Source: Bacteroidales bacterium
Lineage (GTDB): Bacteria > Bacteroidota > Bacteroidia > Bacteroidales > WCHB1-69
Direction: 5' to 3'
DNA: 12,023 nucleotides
Assembly: GCA_017527945.1 (NCBI GenBank)
Contig: JAFXPL010000146.1
Span: 1 to 12,023, forward strand
Both the position numbers and the translations under genes were made by a program. Shown piece after piece: positions 5,919 to 12,023 of this stretch (the stretch's first letter is position 1; each line of letters starts with the position of its first letter). The notes beneath the pieces were generated by a model. The model was not told the origin of the DNA. It ran no database searches and saw only the letters and a list, made by a program, of their open reading frames with translations.

Positions 5919-7256
5919 TTATTGTTTTCGGATGATATTTTCCAATTCCCCTATGAGATAGAACGGGAGATTAACGAGCCGGAATGTTCTGCCGGAACCG
6001 ACGACGCGCACATCGTCAACGCTGTATGGACCTGACCAGATTCGCACAGCGATGTCCGTCTGCGCTTTTTCCATGAAACTGTGCAAAGAACGCAGATGCG
6101 AATTATGCCCCGTTTTGACTTCGATGGGGATGAGTTGGGAATCCACCACCCACGTCAAATCCACTTCTGCACCCTGCTCTCCACGCCCTTTTGTCCAGAA
6201 ACTTCGGGTTTGGTTGATGTCTGTACTCAATGTAAGCAATTCTTGAGCAGCCACCTGTTCGCCAATCCGTCCTTTCCAGACGTCCAATATATCGCCTGCC
6301 GCTATGATTTCACTTCGCACTTTAGCCACATAGTTCACAATCCCCGTATCCATCCAGAACATTTTGGGCATCCGCTTCAGTTCTGGAATGGATGGGAGAC
6401 GACATGAGGTGGAAGGATACACCAGTTCCACTAGCATTGCTTTCTGAAGCAGGCGGAAGGCTTCGCCCATTTCACGAGCCCGATAGTCCGACCCCGCAAA
6501 CCCCGTCAGCTTCACAGTTCCGCCCGCGTATGTCCACCCATGTTGTATTAAAAAACGGACAGCCTCAGTAATTGTTTTTGAAGACGCATATTTTTCCACA
6601 TCATCCATATACCCTCGAACCAACCTGCTGAATATTTTATCAATAGAAACAAAATCTTGGTTTTCCGAAAAATCCTGAACGACCTCCGGCATACCACCCA
6701 CTAAACAATACTGGTTGAACAACCCCATAATTTCCTTATGTAAAGGAACTGTATAGGCAGGTGTTTTAAAAAAGTCAAATAGACCATCGTGTCCAGTAGC
6801 GGACAAAAATTCACAAAACGAACATGGTCGCACTGGCAGGTAATTTACACGACCTACCGGAAAGGAAGCGTGTATGTCAACAACATTTTCCAACAATGAG
6901 CCGGCTGCAATGAGGTATAAATCAGGTAATTCTTCGTAAAAATAACGCAACTTTGCGACGACCTTCGGGGAATTTTGTATTTCATCAATAAAAAACAAGG
7001 TGTCACCCCGTATGCGTGATTTATTCTTTTGGGCAAACAGCAAGGGCAACAACTGGGAAAGAGGGATATCGGATTCCAGCAAAGTTCGATCACTAATGAG
7101 TTCAAGATTAAAATAGAGATAATTCTCAAATTCTGATGAAAATTGTTCCACCAGCGTGGTCTTTCCTACCTGACGGGCACCTCTTAACACCAATGGTTTG
7201 TGCGGTACGCTTTCTTTCCAATCCTTTAAACTGCTTATTATCTGTCTCTTAAACAT
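5919..7256 (-). CDS. AAA-family ATPase with DUF4143 domain
   Basis: A protein of 445 residues, the normal length of the AAA_14/DUF4143 family, whose cellular role is not settled. The N-terminal ATPase (about 1-150) has Walker A GARQVGKT (26-33), Walker B TLFFIDEIQ (86-94, D91/E92) and a sensor-like AAGSLLENV (117-125). A winged-helix-like middle part follows. The C-terminal DUF4143 region (about 215-400) contains an acidic/lysine set reminiscent of PD-(D/E)xK nuclease folds: E333 in GEQVAAQE, EVD (364-366) and IEVKTG (378-383). The frame is intact and all ATPase residues are present. The gene is monocistronic on the minus strand, with a -7 element 26 bases upstream, and is less G+C-rich than most neighbours. 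Copies of a direct repeat lie beyond both ends, hinting that the gene arrived as a unit. Confidence 0.93.
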   Translation of the reverse strand: MFKRQIISSLKDWKESVPHKPLVLRGARQVGKTTLVEQFSSEFENYLYFNLELISDRTLLESDIPLSQLLPLLFAQKNKSRIRGDTLFFIDEIQNSPKVVAKLRYFYEELPDLYLIAAGSLLENVVDIHASFPVGRVNYLPVRPCSFCEFLSATGHDGLFDFFKTPAYTVPLHKEIMGLFNQYCLVGGMPEVVQDFSENQDFVSIDKIFSRLVRGYMDDVEKYASSKTITEAVRFLIQHGWTYAGGTVKLTGFAGSDYRAREMGEAFRLLQKAMLVELVYPSTSCRLPSIPELKRMPKMFWMDTGIVNYVAKVRSEIIAAGDILDVWKGRIGEQVAAQELLTLSTDINQTRSFWTKGRGEQGAEVDLTWVVDSQLIPIEVKTGHNSHLRSLHSFMEKAQTDIAVRIWSGPYSVDDVRVVGSGRTFRLVNLPFYLIGELENIIRKQ

Positions 7257-7281
7257 ATATAATGTTTTAAATTACCACCTG

Positions 7282-7289
7282 CAAAGATA
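7282..7289 (-). promoter_or_regulatory. Bacteroidetes -7 element for the AAA/DUF4143 gene
   Basis: The minus strand reads TATCTTTG, matching TAnnTTTG, 26 bases before the ATPase ATG, giving a short leader of about 19 bases. A TTG at 7317-7315 is a possible -33 box, but the spacer of 25 bases is too long for confidence. Confidence 0.55.
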
Positions 7290-7390
7290 CAATTTTGTTT
7301 CAAAATATTATATACAAAAAAGTGTGTTTGTCACAAAATGACAGATATGGAAATTGGACCAGCTTGTACCTGTACCAGCTCCAAAAAGTG

Positions 7391-7444
7391 TTTCCTATTT
7401 CCCCCCCCCCCACACACCACATTCACGTTGTCGCTGACCACCAA
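7391..7444. repeat. Direct repeat, copy B (5' side of the ATPase gene), with an 11-base C-run
   Basis: Same orientation as copy A at 5866-5913: 29 of 32 positions agree over 7413-7444. The outer part (TTTCCTATTTC) also matches, apart from a homopolymer of 11 C at 7401-7411 where copy A has only CAACTCCC. It lies 135 bases upstream of the ATPase start. On the minus strand it reads LVVSDNVNVV, close to copy A's LAVSDNVNEV. Confidence 0.8.
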
Positions 7445-7626
7445 GTCGTCGGGAGTGATGTCGAGACTATTAACCGTGCTGGCTATCCTTCCTCCGTATC
7501 CTCACCGTCAGCTGGATCTGCTCCTCGGGGTGCGCCTCCGGGTTGATGCGGTTGATGCGACAGTCGAAAAAATCGGCAAAATCACCACCCGACTGCGCCA
7601 AAAAGCAGACCAGACGGCAAAAAAAC
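7445..7626 (-). pseudogene. Possible gene remnant of unknown family
   Basis: On the minus strand, after the DUF1294 stop, one frame reads FFDCRINRINPEAHPEEQIQ followed by LTVRIRRKDSQHG and a stop at 7472-7470. A second frame continues with STVNSLDITPDDLVVSDNVN into repeat copy B. Both stretches have protein-like composition and join only if a frameshift is assumed. Copy A, beyond the other end of the ATPase gene, carries a matching C-terminus with a stop. I do not recognise the family; this may be the decayed 3' end of a gene, or chance. Confidence 0.35.
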
Positions 7627-7917
7627 TCACCGCACCAGCCACCATACCGCCAACGCCACCTGCGCCACGAATATCGCCGGCACGCCGTACCTGAACTTCT
7701 TGTGCTGGGTCTTGTGATGCCACACCTGCATCCCCAACCACGCACCCACGCTGCCGCCCGCGGCCGCCAACCCCAACAGCACGCTCTCCGGAATGCGCCA
7801 CCGCTTATGCTGCGCCTTCCACTTGTCTATGCCATACACAAAAAAAGTCACCACCGACATGACAACCAAATAAACCAAAATGAATTGCTCCCTTTCTGCC
7901 ATAATAACTTTTGCCAT
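7627..7917 (-). CDS. DUF1294 family small membrane protein
   Basis: A protein of 96 residues. It shows the DUF1294 pattern: a first membrane span (about 12-29) running into YGIDKWKA (28-35), RIPE (41-44), a Gly/Ala-rich second span with GGSVGAWLGM (54-63), HHKTQHKKF (67-75), and a third span (about 77-95). The function of the family is unknown; it is an inner-membrane protein. Homologues usually begin just before the first span, so Met6 (start at 7902) may be the true start. That also fits the -7 element at 7932-7939, which would leave only about 8-11 bases before the first ATG. It is divergent from the BASS transporter across a tandem-repeat array. No terminator hairpin is clear downstream. 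Confidence 0.9.
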   Translation of the reverse strand: MAKVIMAEREQFILVYLVVMSVVTFFVYGIDKWKAQHKRWRIPESVLLGLAAAGGSVGAWLGMQVWHHKTQHKKFRYGVPAIFVAQVALAVWWLVR

Positions 7918-7931
7918 TATTCCAAACGCCG

Positions 7932-7939
7932 CAAAAATA
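7932..7939 (-). promoter_or_regulatory. Bacteroidetes -7 element for the DUF1294 gene
   Basis: The minus strand reads TATTTTTG, matching TAnnTTTG. The transcript start should be near 7925-7928. This favours the second in-frame ATG (7902) as the start. No -33 box is visible, since the upstream sequence is the tandem array. Confidence 0.5.
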
Positions 7940-7947
7940 CACTTTTC

Positions 7948-8043
7948 CCTAAACCTCCTAAACTCCTAAACCCCTAAACCTCCTAAACTTCCTAAACTTC
8001 CTAAACCTCCTAAACCTCCTAAACCCCTAAACCTCCTAAACCC
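7948..8043. repeat. CCTAAA tandem array, 11 copies at 8-9 bp spacing
   Basis: Eleven CCTAAA cores start at 7948, 7957, 7965, 7973, 7982, 7991, 8000, 8009, 8018, 8026 and 8035. The linkers are CCT, CTT, CC or CT, so the unit is 9 bp with some 8-bp versions. The other strand is a run of TTTAGG-type units with regularly spaced GG pairs. It fills the space between two divergent genes. Confidence 0.93.
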
Positions 8044-8052
8044 AAAAAATAC

Positions 8053-8060
8053 TACTTTTG
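8053..8060 (+). promoter_or_regulatory. Bacteroidetes -7 element for the BASS transporter
   Basis: TACTTTTG matches TAnnTTTG, 44 bases before the transporter ATG, giving a leader of about 38 bases. The place where a -33 box should be is occupied by the end of the CCTAAA array, so the array's length could affect promoter strength. Confidence 0.5.
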
Positions 8061-8104
8061 CCGCCCAAAATAAATCTTTCAAAGAAAGACCATAAGTCAC
8101 TGTC

Positions 8105-9004
8105 ATGCAGAAATATCGCAGCTATGTGCTCCCCGTCGCCATCCTGTTGGGACTGCTGTTCCACAGCTTCAGCGCGCGCATTGCCTTTTTGGTGCCATGG
8201 CTTCTCTTCGCCATTCTGCTGCTCAATTTCGTGACGGTCGATTTGCGCCGCCTGCGCTTCTCGACGCTCCATTTATGGCTGATGCTCTTCCAGTTGGCGG
8301 TCAGCGCGGGACTCTACCTCTCCGTGCGGGCGATCTCGCATGACGAGATGATGGCGCAGGGCTTCATGATGTGCGCCCTCTGTCCCGTGGCCTCCTCCGT
8401 GGTGGTCATCTCCTCCATGCTCGGCGCCGACCGCATGACGACCACTGCCTACACCATGCTCTGCAATTTGGTGATTTCCGTGGTCGCGCCGCTCGCCTTC
8501 ACGGTCATCGGGGTGCATCCGGAGCTCTCCTTCTGGCCGTCGTTTTGGATGATCCTGCGGCGCATCACCCCCACGCTCGCGCTGCCCTTTTTCACGGCGC
8601 TGGCCCTGCAGCTGTGGGCACCGAAAGCCAACGACTGGCTCTGCCGCTACAAGAACGTATCGTTCTACCTGTGGGCCGTCGCGCTCTTCATGACCCTGGG
8701 ACGCACCATCGACTACATCTTCCTGCACGGGCGCGGCAACGAGCACATCATCCTCCTCTCGGCCCTCTTCTCCGCCGTGATGTGCGCCGTGCAGTTCGGC
8801 TTCGGCAAGTGGCTCGGCCACCGCTACGGCGACACCGTGGCGGGCGGCCAGCTCCTCGGACAGAAGAACACCGCCATGGGCATCTGGATGGCCAACACCT
8901 ACCTCCAGCCGCTGTCGTCCGTCTTCCTCGCCTTCTATATTATATGGCAGAACCTCTTCAACAGCCTGCAGCTGTGGTGGCACGACCGTTCAATTGAAAA
9001 TTGA
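8105..9004 (+). CDS. Bile acid:sodium symporter (BASS) family transporter
   Basis: A protein of 299 residues with about nine to ten hydrophobic segments, the normal size of bacterial BASS proteins (ASBT-like fold). These are inner-membrane secondary transporters that usually couple uptake of an organic anion to sodium. The conserved unwound-helix regions are visible: ALCPVASSVVVISSMLGAD (91-109), with the Pro-Val-Ala-Ser-Ser turn, and GQKNTAMGIWMANTYLQPL (252-270), followed by SSVFLAFYIIWQN. The substrate is not predictable: bile acids, pantoate, pyruvate or other acids are all known for the family. The gene is G+C-rich. Its last residues (SIEN and stop) are written by the AATTGAA heptamer array, so the original 3' end may have been altered. 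It is probably monocistronic; the next gene is 236 bases away with its own promoter. Confidence 0.93.
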   Translation: MQKYRSYVLPVAILLGLLFHSFSARIAFLVPWLLFAILLLNFVTVDLRRLRFSTLHLWLMLFQLAVSAGLYLSVRAISHDEMMAQGFMMCALCPVASSVVVISSMLGADRMTTTAYTMLCNLVISVVAPLAFTVIGVHPELSFWPSFWMILRRITPTLALPFFTALALQLWAPKANDWLCRYKNVSFYLWAVALFMTLGRTIDYIFLHGRGNEHIILLSALFSAVMCAVQFGFGKWLGHRYGDTVAGGQLLGQKNTAMGIWMANTYLQPLSSVFLAFYIIWQNLFNSLQLWWHDRSIEN

Positions 9005-9026
9005 GAATTGAAAATTGAAAATTGGG
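8992..9026. repeat. AATTGAA heptamer array, 5 units
   Basis: Five 7-bp units: AATTGAA, AATTGAG, AATTGAA, AATTGAA, AATTGGG. The first two overlap the end of the transporter gene and encode its last codons and stop. The same unit forms the array at 11933-11967 after the FISUMP gene. Confidence 0.9.
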
Positions 9027-9030
9027 GAGC

Positions 9031-9058
9031 GTGTAACCTTTCCGAGCGGGCTTCGTAA
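9031..9058 (+). promoter_or_regulatory. Possible ECF-type promoter upstream of the FISUMP gene
   Basis: GTGTAACCTT (9031-9040) contains the AAC core typical of ECF -35 elements. CGT at 9054-9056 lies 16 bases after that core, the spacing used by many ECF promoters. The same 10-mer occurs at 3584-3593, just before the sigma-factor operon. Function is inferred. Confidence 0.35.
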
Positions 9059-9072
9059 AAGCAAACGCATGC

Positions 9073-9090
9073 TTACGTAAAAATACGTAA
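9073..9090. promoter_or_regulatory. Perfect 18-bp dyad, candidate operator
   Basis: TTACGTA (9073-9079), spacer AAAA, TACGTAA (9084-9090). The two arms are exact reverse complements. It lies 24 bases upstream of the -33 box of the FISUMP-gene promoter, a place suited to an activator or repressor dimer. It has no T-run, so it is not a terminator. Confidence 0.5.
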
Positions 9091-9114
9091 TTGTTGAAAA
9101 AATGTTGAAAAAAA

Positions 9115-9143
9115 TTGTTTTTTACAAAAAAATGTTATTTTTG
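9115..9143 (+). promoter_or_regulatory. Housekeeping-type promoter of the FISUMP gene
   Basis: TTG (9115-9117), an 18-base spacer and TATTTTTG (9136-9143) make the best match in the window to the Bacteroidetes TTG/TAnnTTTG promoter. The transcript would start near 9150, giving an A-rich leader of about 90 bases before the ATG at 9241. Confidence 0.7.
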
Positions 9144-9240
9144 CAGGCTCAAAGTTTTTGTGTGAAATCGACCATACATAACCCTAAAAAATAGAAGCAA
9201 GTAATTGAAAGTAAGTAAAATAAATTAAAAAACGATCATT

Positions 9241-11934
9241 ATGAAGAGAAGAAATCTATTTCTGAACGGACTGGCATTTCTGATGTGCCTGTTCCTTTTT
9301 GCCGGCGGCCTCTCCGCGCAGACGCAGCAAAAAACAGTGGAGATCACCTCAGACGGCACGTGGACGGTACCCACTGAGTTGGATGGCCATCCCATCACAG
9401 TGAAATCGGTGACCTTCCATGCTTGGGGCGGCGGCGGTGCCGGTGGCTATGCCTACAGCACCGGTATTCTTAAATCAGCTGGCGGCGGCGGCGGTGCGGC
9501 GTATGCCAAGTCGGCAACCATTACGAACATGACCCCCGGTGAAAGCTTCACCATCACGGTGGGTGCTGGTGGCACGGCTATCGGAGATGACCCCGATCAT
9601 TACACCGTTAAAAATGGCGGTACAACAACCGTATATAGAGGAGAAACGCTTTTGGCAAAAGCCGTGGGCGGCAAGTCGGTCACGGGCACGCAAAATATTA
9701 ACGGTGCTGCCGGTGGTAACGCATCTGAATGTTTTGGTGACGGTGCAACTGCTTCCGGCGGAAAAGGTGGAAATGCGTATCCAGGACTTTCATTTATTTT
9801 TTCTGATTGGCCGACGGGTGCATGGTGTATCAGCGGTAGCGGCGGCGGTGCCGGCGGCCCTGGCGGCAACGGAGGAAATGCCAATAACAGTGAAATGAGA
9901 CTGGGGATTGTGGCTCTGTGGAACGCCTTCATAAACGGTGACGACATGGGACAAATCACTGGTGTCCCAGGTGCAGGTAACGGTGGTTATGCCGGCTCCG
10001 GAGCCTGGGGTAGAGAATCCCAAATTTTTGGCGATGCCGGCTGGGGTAACGCTGGAGGCCGCACGGGCAACAACTACGGCGGCGGTGGTTCTGGTGCCAT
10101 CGGCAACGGCCTCTCTTGGGGCGATGCCAATGGCGGTGCCGGCGGTCCTGGCGCGGTGGTGGTCTATATCGAATACACTTCTGAGGAAATCGAAGTGGCC
10201 GATGCCACAGCAAATTTCTGCTCCGGCGCAGCTATCGATCTCCCGTTGAATGTCACGCTGTCGGGAATTGCTCCTGCTAACGTGACCGTCAAGTCCATCA
10301 CGACGGATCTCACAAATGCGACCATCAGCTACAACGCTGAGGATGAAAAATTCCATTTCACTGCTAACGAATACACCAACCCCAACACCACGGCTGCCAC
10401 TTTCACGGCGACATGCAAGCTGAAAGACAACACCACGGTGGAGTCCAATGAATTCACCGTCACCGTCACCGTCTATGGCAAGCTCGACGGCGGTGTGATT
10501 GCCGAGAACCAGCTTGTGTGCAGCGGTAAAGACATCCAGCTCCTCACGAGCACGGCGGATGCTACCGGCGGCGCCAGTAACCCCAAATCCTATCAATGGT
10601 GGCAATATGTAATCCGTGACGAAAATAATGAAGCTGTCGCATCTCCTGCTTGGGAACAAATTGCCGATGCCGATGCCCCTGATTACACACCGAAACAAAA
10701 GGGTCTTCGTAAATTCAAAAGAGTGTATGTGGATGCTTGCGGAACGGCTGAATCCAATGTGTTGGAAGTCGTAACCGTGGATCCTTTCGAATTCGATGAA
10801 GATTATTCATCAAAGGACACCATCTGTTCAAACGAGGGTTATAATAAGACACTTGGATTTTCTATGTCTACCCCGGCGGGTTCCATAGCATCTGCAATCA
10901 CATGGGGTGTTTATTGGCAGAAATCCGTCAATGGCGGTGCATGGGAGAATCTGAATTCCACGATAACACAGGCCGGTTATAACGTAAATCTGCTTCCTGG
11001 CGATTTTGCCGATGGAGATGACATTTGGTATCGCGCCGCTGTCAAAATCAACGACTGCGACTCCATCCCCAGCAATGCCATCTACAAGCTGCACGTGAGA
11101 GAAGTCCCGAACTATGACGGCCAGTTCCCGGACATCAACATCACCCTGTGGTACGGCGCCTGCGACACGAGCATTGCCAACCTTCCCGCTCCGGAACTTA
11201 CCCCCGTGCCTGCTGAGATTACCCGTGCCGACGAATACACTCGCGTGGCCCCTGGTGAATACACCATCAAATGGCGCGTGAAACCCAATCCGGATTGCGA
11301 CATCTATGATACGTATGATCAAAAAGTCATCGTGAAGTATCCTGAGTGCGGTACCGTCGAGACTCCCGTCTCGTTCACCAACCCCGCTGACCTTGAGGAG
11401 TACCAGACCATCCGCATCGGCTGCGAGTGCTGGTTAGCCGAGAACCTGAGAACCAACGCTGCCGGCGCCGTCTATTACGACGAGGATGAAGCCAACAAGC
11501 CGTTCGGCAAACTCTACAACTGGAACGACGCCGTGGCCGTGAACAACACCGAGATGACCGCCAAGACGGGCGCCAAGTACATCCAGGGCGTCTGTCCCGA
11601 GGGCTGGAGCATTCCTTCCGTGGGCCAATACACCACGCTCATGGGCGAAGGCCTTGACGCACTCAAGTCCAACGAGGAAGGCACCTGGCTTCCCGGCAAG
11701 CTCGGCACCAACGCCTCCGGCTTCAACATGAAGGGCGCAGGTCTCTATGAGGCCGGCCAGTTCAAGAGAATGCTCGGCTACGCCGACTTCTGGACCAGCG
11801 GCACCGTGGAGGGCAACAGCACCGTGGCCACCGCCATCGAGGCCCGCTACGACTGCGACGAGATGATGCCGAAGAACATGAACAAGGAGAACAAGATCAG
11901 CGTCCGCTGCGTCCGCATCGAACCGGCTGAATAA
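9241..11934 (+). CDS. Secreted glycine-rich, Ig/PKD-like protein with C-terminal FISUMP domain
   Basis: A protein of 897 residues, probably at the cell surface or secreted. A clear signal peptide (MKRRN, hydrophobic 6-25, cleavage near LSA-Q at 26/27) is followed by a glycine-rich region (about 60-310) with many GGGG, GGAGG and GNGG runs. Next come three stretches of about 100 residues, each opening with a cysteine turn: FCSG at C327, VCSG at C427 and ICSN at C529. These look like the PKD/Ig-like repeats common in Bacteroidetes adhesins. A further beta-rich part (about 630-715) leads to the FISUMP domain (Fibrobacter succinogenes major paralogous domain, about 715-897), with IGCECWLAENL (727-735), FGKLYNWNDAV, GVCPEGWSIPS (783-793) and the end VRCVR (888-892). 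No typical type IX secretion C-terminal signal follows. Its role is unknown; adhesion or matrix binding is a guess. A promoter lies upstream and a strong terminator downstream. Confidence 0.92.
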   Translation: MKRRNLFLNGLAFLMCLFLFAGGLSAQTQQKTVEITSDGTWTVPTELDGHPITVKSVTFHAWGGGGAGGYAYSTGILKSAGGGGGAAYAKSATITNMTPGESFTITVGAGGTAIGDDPDHYTVKNGGTTTVYRGETLLAKAVGGKSVTGTQNINGAAGGNASECFGDGATASGGKGGNAYPGLSFIFSDWPTGAWCISGSGGGAGGPGGNGGNANNSEMRLGIVALWNAFINGDDMGQITGVPGAGNGGYAGSGAWGRESQIFGDAGWGNAGGRTGNNYGGGGSGAIGNGLSWGDANGGAGGPGAVVVYIEYTSEEIEVADATANFCSGAAIDLPLNVTLSGIAPANVTVKSITTDLTNATISYNAEDEKFHFTANEYTNPNTTAATFTATCKLKDNTTVESNEFTVTVTVYGKLDGGVIAENQLVCSGKDIQLLTSTADATGGASNPKSYQWWQYVIRDENNEAVASPAWEQIADADAPDYTPKQKGLRKFKRVYVDACGTAESNVLEVVTVDPFEFDEDYSSKDTICSNEGYNKTLGFSMSTPAGSIASAITWGVYWQKSVNGGAWENLNSTITQAGYNVNLLPGDFADGDDIWYRAAVKINDCDSIPSNAIYKLHVREVPNYDGQFPDINITLWYGACDTSIANLPAPELTPVPAEITRADEYTRVAPGEYTIKWRVKPNPDCDIYDTYDQKVIVKYPECGTVETPVSFTNPADLEEYQTIRIGCECWLAENLRTNAAGAVYYDEDEANKPFGKLYNWNDAVAVNNTEMTAKTGAKYIQGVCPEGWSIPSVGQYTTLMGEGLDALKSNEEGTWLPGKLGTNASGFNMKGAGLYEAGQFKRMLGYADFWTSGTVEGNSTVATAIEARYDCDEMMPKNMNKENKISVRCVRIEPAE

Positions 11935-11967
11935 TTGAAAATTGATAATTGAAAATTGATAATTAGG
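11933..11967. repeat. AATTGAA/AATTGAT heptamer array, 5 units
   Basis: Units AATTGAA, AATTGAT, AATTGAA, AATTGAT, AATTAGG start within the stop codon of the FISUMP gene and run into the terminator stem. It is the same unit as at 8992-9026, and again is placed exactly at a gene's 3' end. Confidence 0.9.
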
Positions 11968-11997
11968 GCGTGGCCGCAAGGCTGCGCCCTTTTTTTT
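11966..11997 (+). terminator. Intrinsic terminator of the FISUMP gene
   Basis: GGGCGTGGCC (11966-11975), tetraloop GCAA and GGCTGCGCCC (11980-11989) form a 10-bp stem with two G-U pairs. Eight T follow (11990-11997). The GNRA loop, strong stem and T-run make this a confident intrinsic terminator. Confidence 0.95.
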
Positions 11998-12023
11998 CAA
12001 AGTTCAAAGTTCAAAGTTCAAAG
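11996..12023. repeat. TTCAAAG heptamer array, 4 units, cut by window end
   Basis: Four exact 7-bp copies of TTCAAAG run from the terminator's T-tract to the last base. The array probably continues beyond the window. Its unit differs from the AATTGAA arrays but has the same 7-bp period. Confidence 0.9.

Larger units (their letters stand above)
7257..7626. other. 370-bp gap with promoter, repeat copy B and coding-like debris
   Basis: Nearest the ATPase gene is its own promoter element (7282-7289). Then come a C-run (7401-7411), the second direct-repeat copy (7391-7444) and a stretch (7445-7626) that on the minus strand reads like broken protein. Nothing here is an intact gene. Confidence 0.6.

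Noticed and set aside
7948..8043. CCTAAA array as a CRISPR
   Set aside because: The units are 8-9 bp with no unique spacers, so it is a simple tandem repeat.
8273..8983. Minus-strand open frame of 236 codons opposite the BASS transporter
   Set aside because: Its composition (Glu/His/Gly/Arg-rich with no hydrophobic core) is that of an antisense shadow.
9790..10698. Minus-strand open frame of 302 codons opposite the FISUMP gene
   Set aside because: It is an antisense shadow of the repetitive glycine- and Ig-like coding region, with no independent start signal.

Overview
The window looks like a chromosomal piece of an anaerobic, fermentative member of the Bacteroidales. Three signs point there. 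Upstream regions carry the Bacteroidetes promoter element TAnnTTTG, and starts are preceded by A-rich leaders rather than a clear Shine-Dalgarno sequence. The families are typical of that order: a FISUMP-domain surface protein with PKD/Ig-like stretches, a DUF6249 membrane protein coupled to an ECF sigma factor, and an AAA/DUF4143 ATPase. HydF, a maturase of [FeFe] hydrogenase, indicates hydrogen metabolism without oxygen. Species cannot be fixed from the sequence alone.

Layout. 1-330: the 3' end of an ABC exporter ATPase, which ends near a 40-bp REP-like hairpin (408-447). That hairpin also forms the 3' end of a convergent AT-rich hypothetical gene (428-823, minus). 994-1739: a higBA toxin-antitoxin operon with a textbook-like 28-bp operator dyad. 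1792-2964: hydF, convergent with a conserved hypothetical gene (2983-3447, minus). 3608-4928: three genes joined by two ATGA overlaps, encoding a DUF6249 membrane protein, an ECF sigma factor and a small two-helix membrane protein that may be its anti-sigma factor. A strong bidirectional terminator (5025-5069) separates this operon from a convergent ferritin gene (5091-5576). 5919-7256: an AAA/DUF4143 ATPase lying between two copies of a roughly 50-bp direct repeat, with coding-like debris outside its 5' side. 7627-7917: a DUF1294 membrane protein, divergent from a BASS-family transporter (8105-9004) across a CCTAAA tandem array. 9241-11934: a large secreted glycine-rich/Ig-like/FISUMP protein, closed by a GNRA-loop terminator.

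How the parts relate. Most genes are independent units. The real operons are higBA and the sigma-factor trio. The leader of the FISUMP gene is unusually dense: a heptamer array, an ECF-promoter-like sequence, a perfect 18-bp dyad and a good housekeeping-type promoter. The ECF-like sequence there shares the 10-mer GTGTAACCTT with the region just upstream of the sigma operon, which gives a testable but unproven link between the sigma factor and the surface protein. I see no CRISPR array, rRNA, tRNA or phage block. No clearly novel multi-gene defence system is visible; the most unusual material is in the repeats and in the flanks of the ATPase gene.
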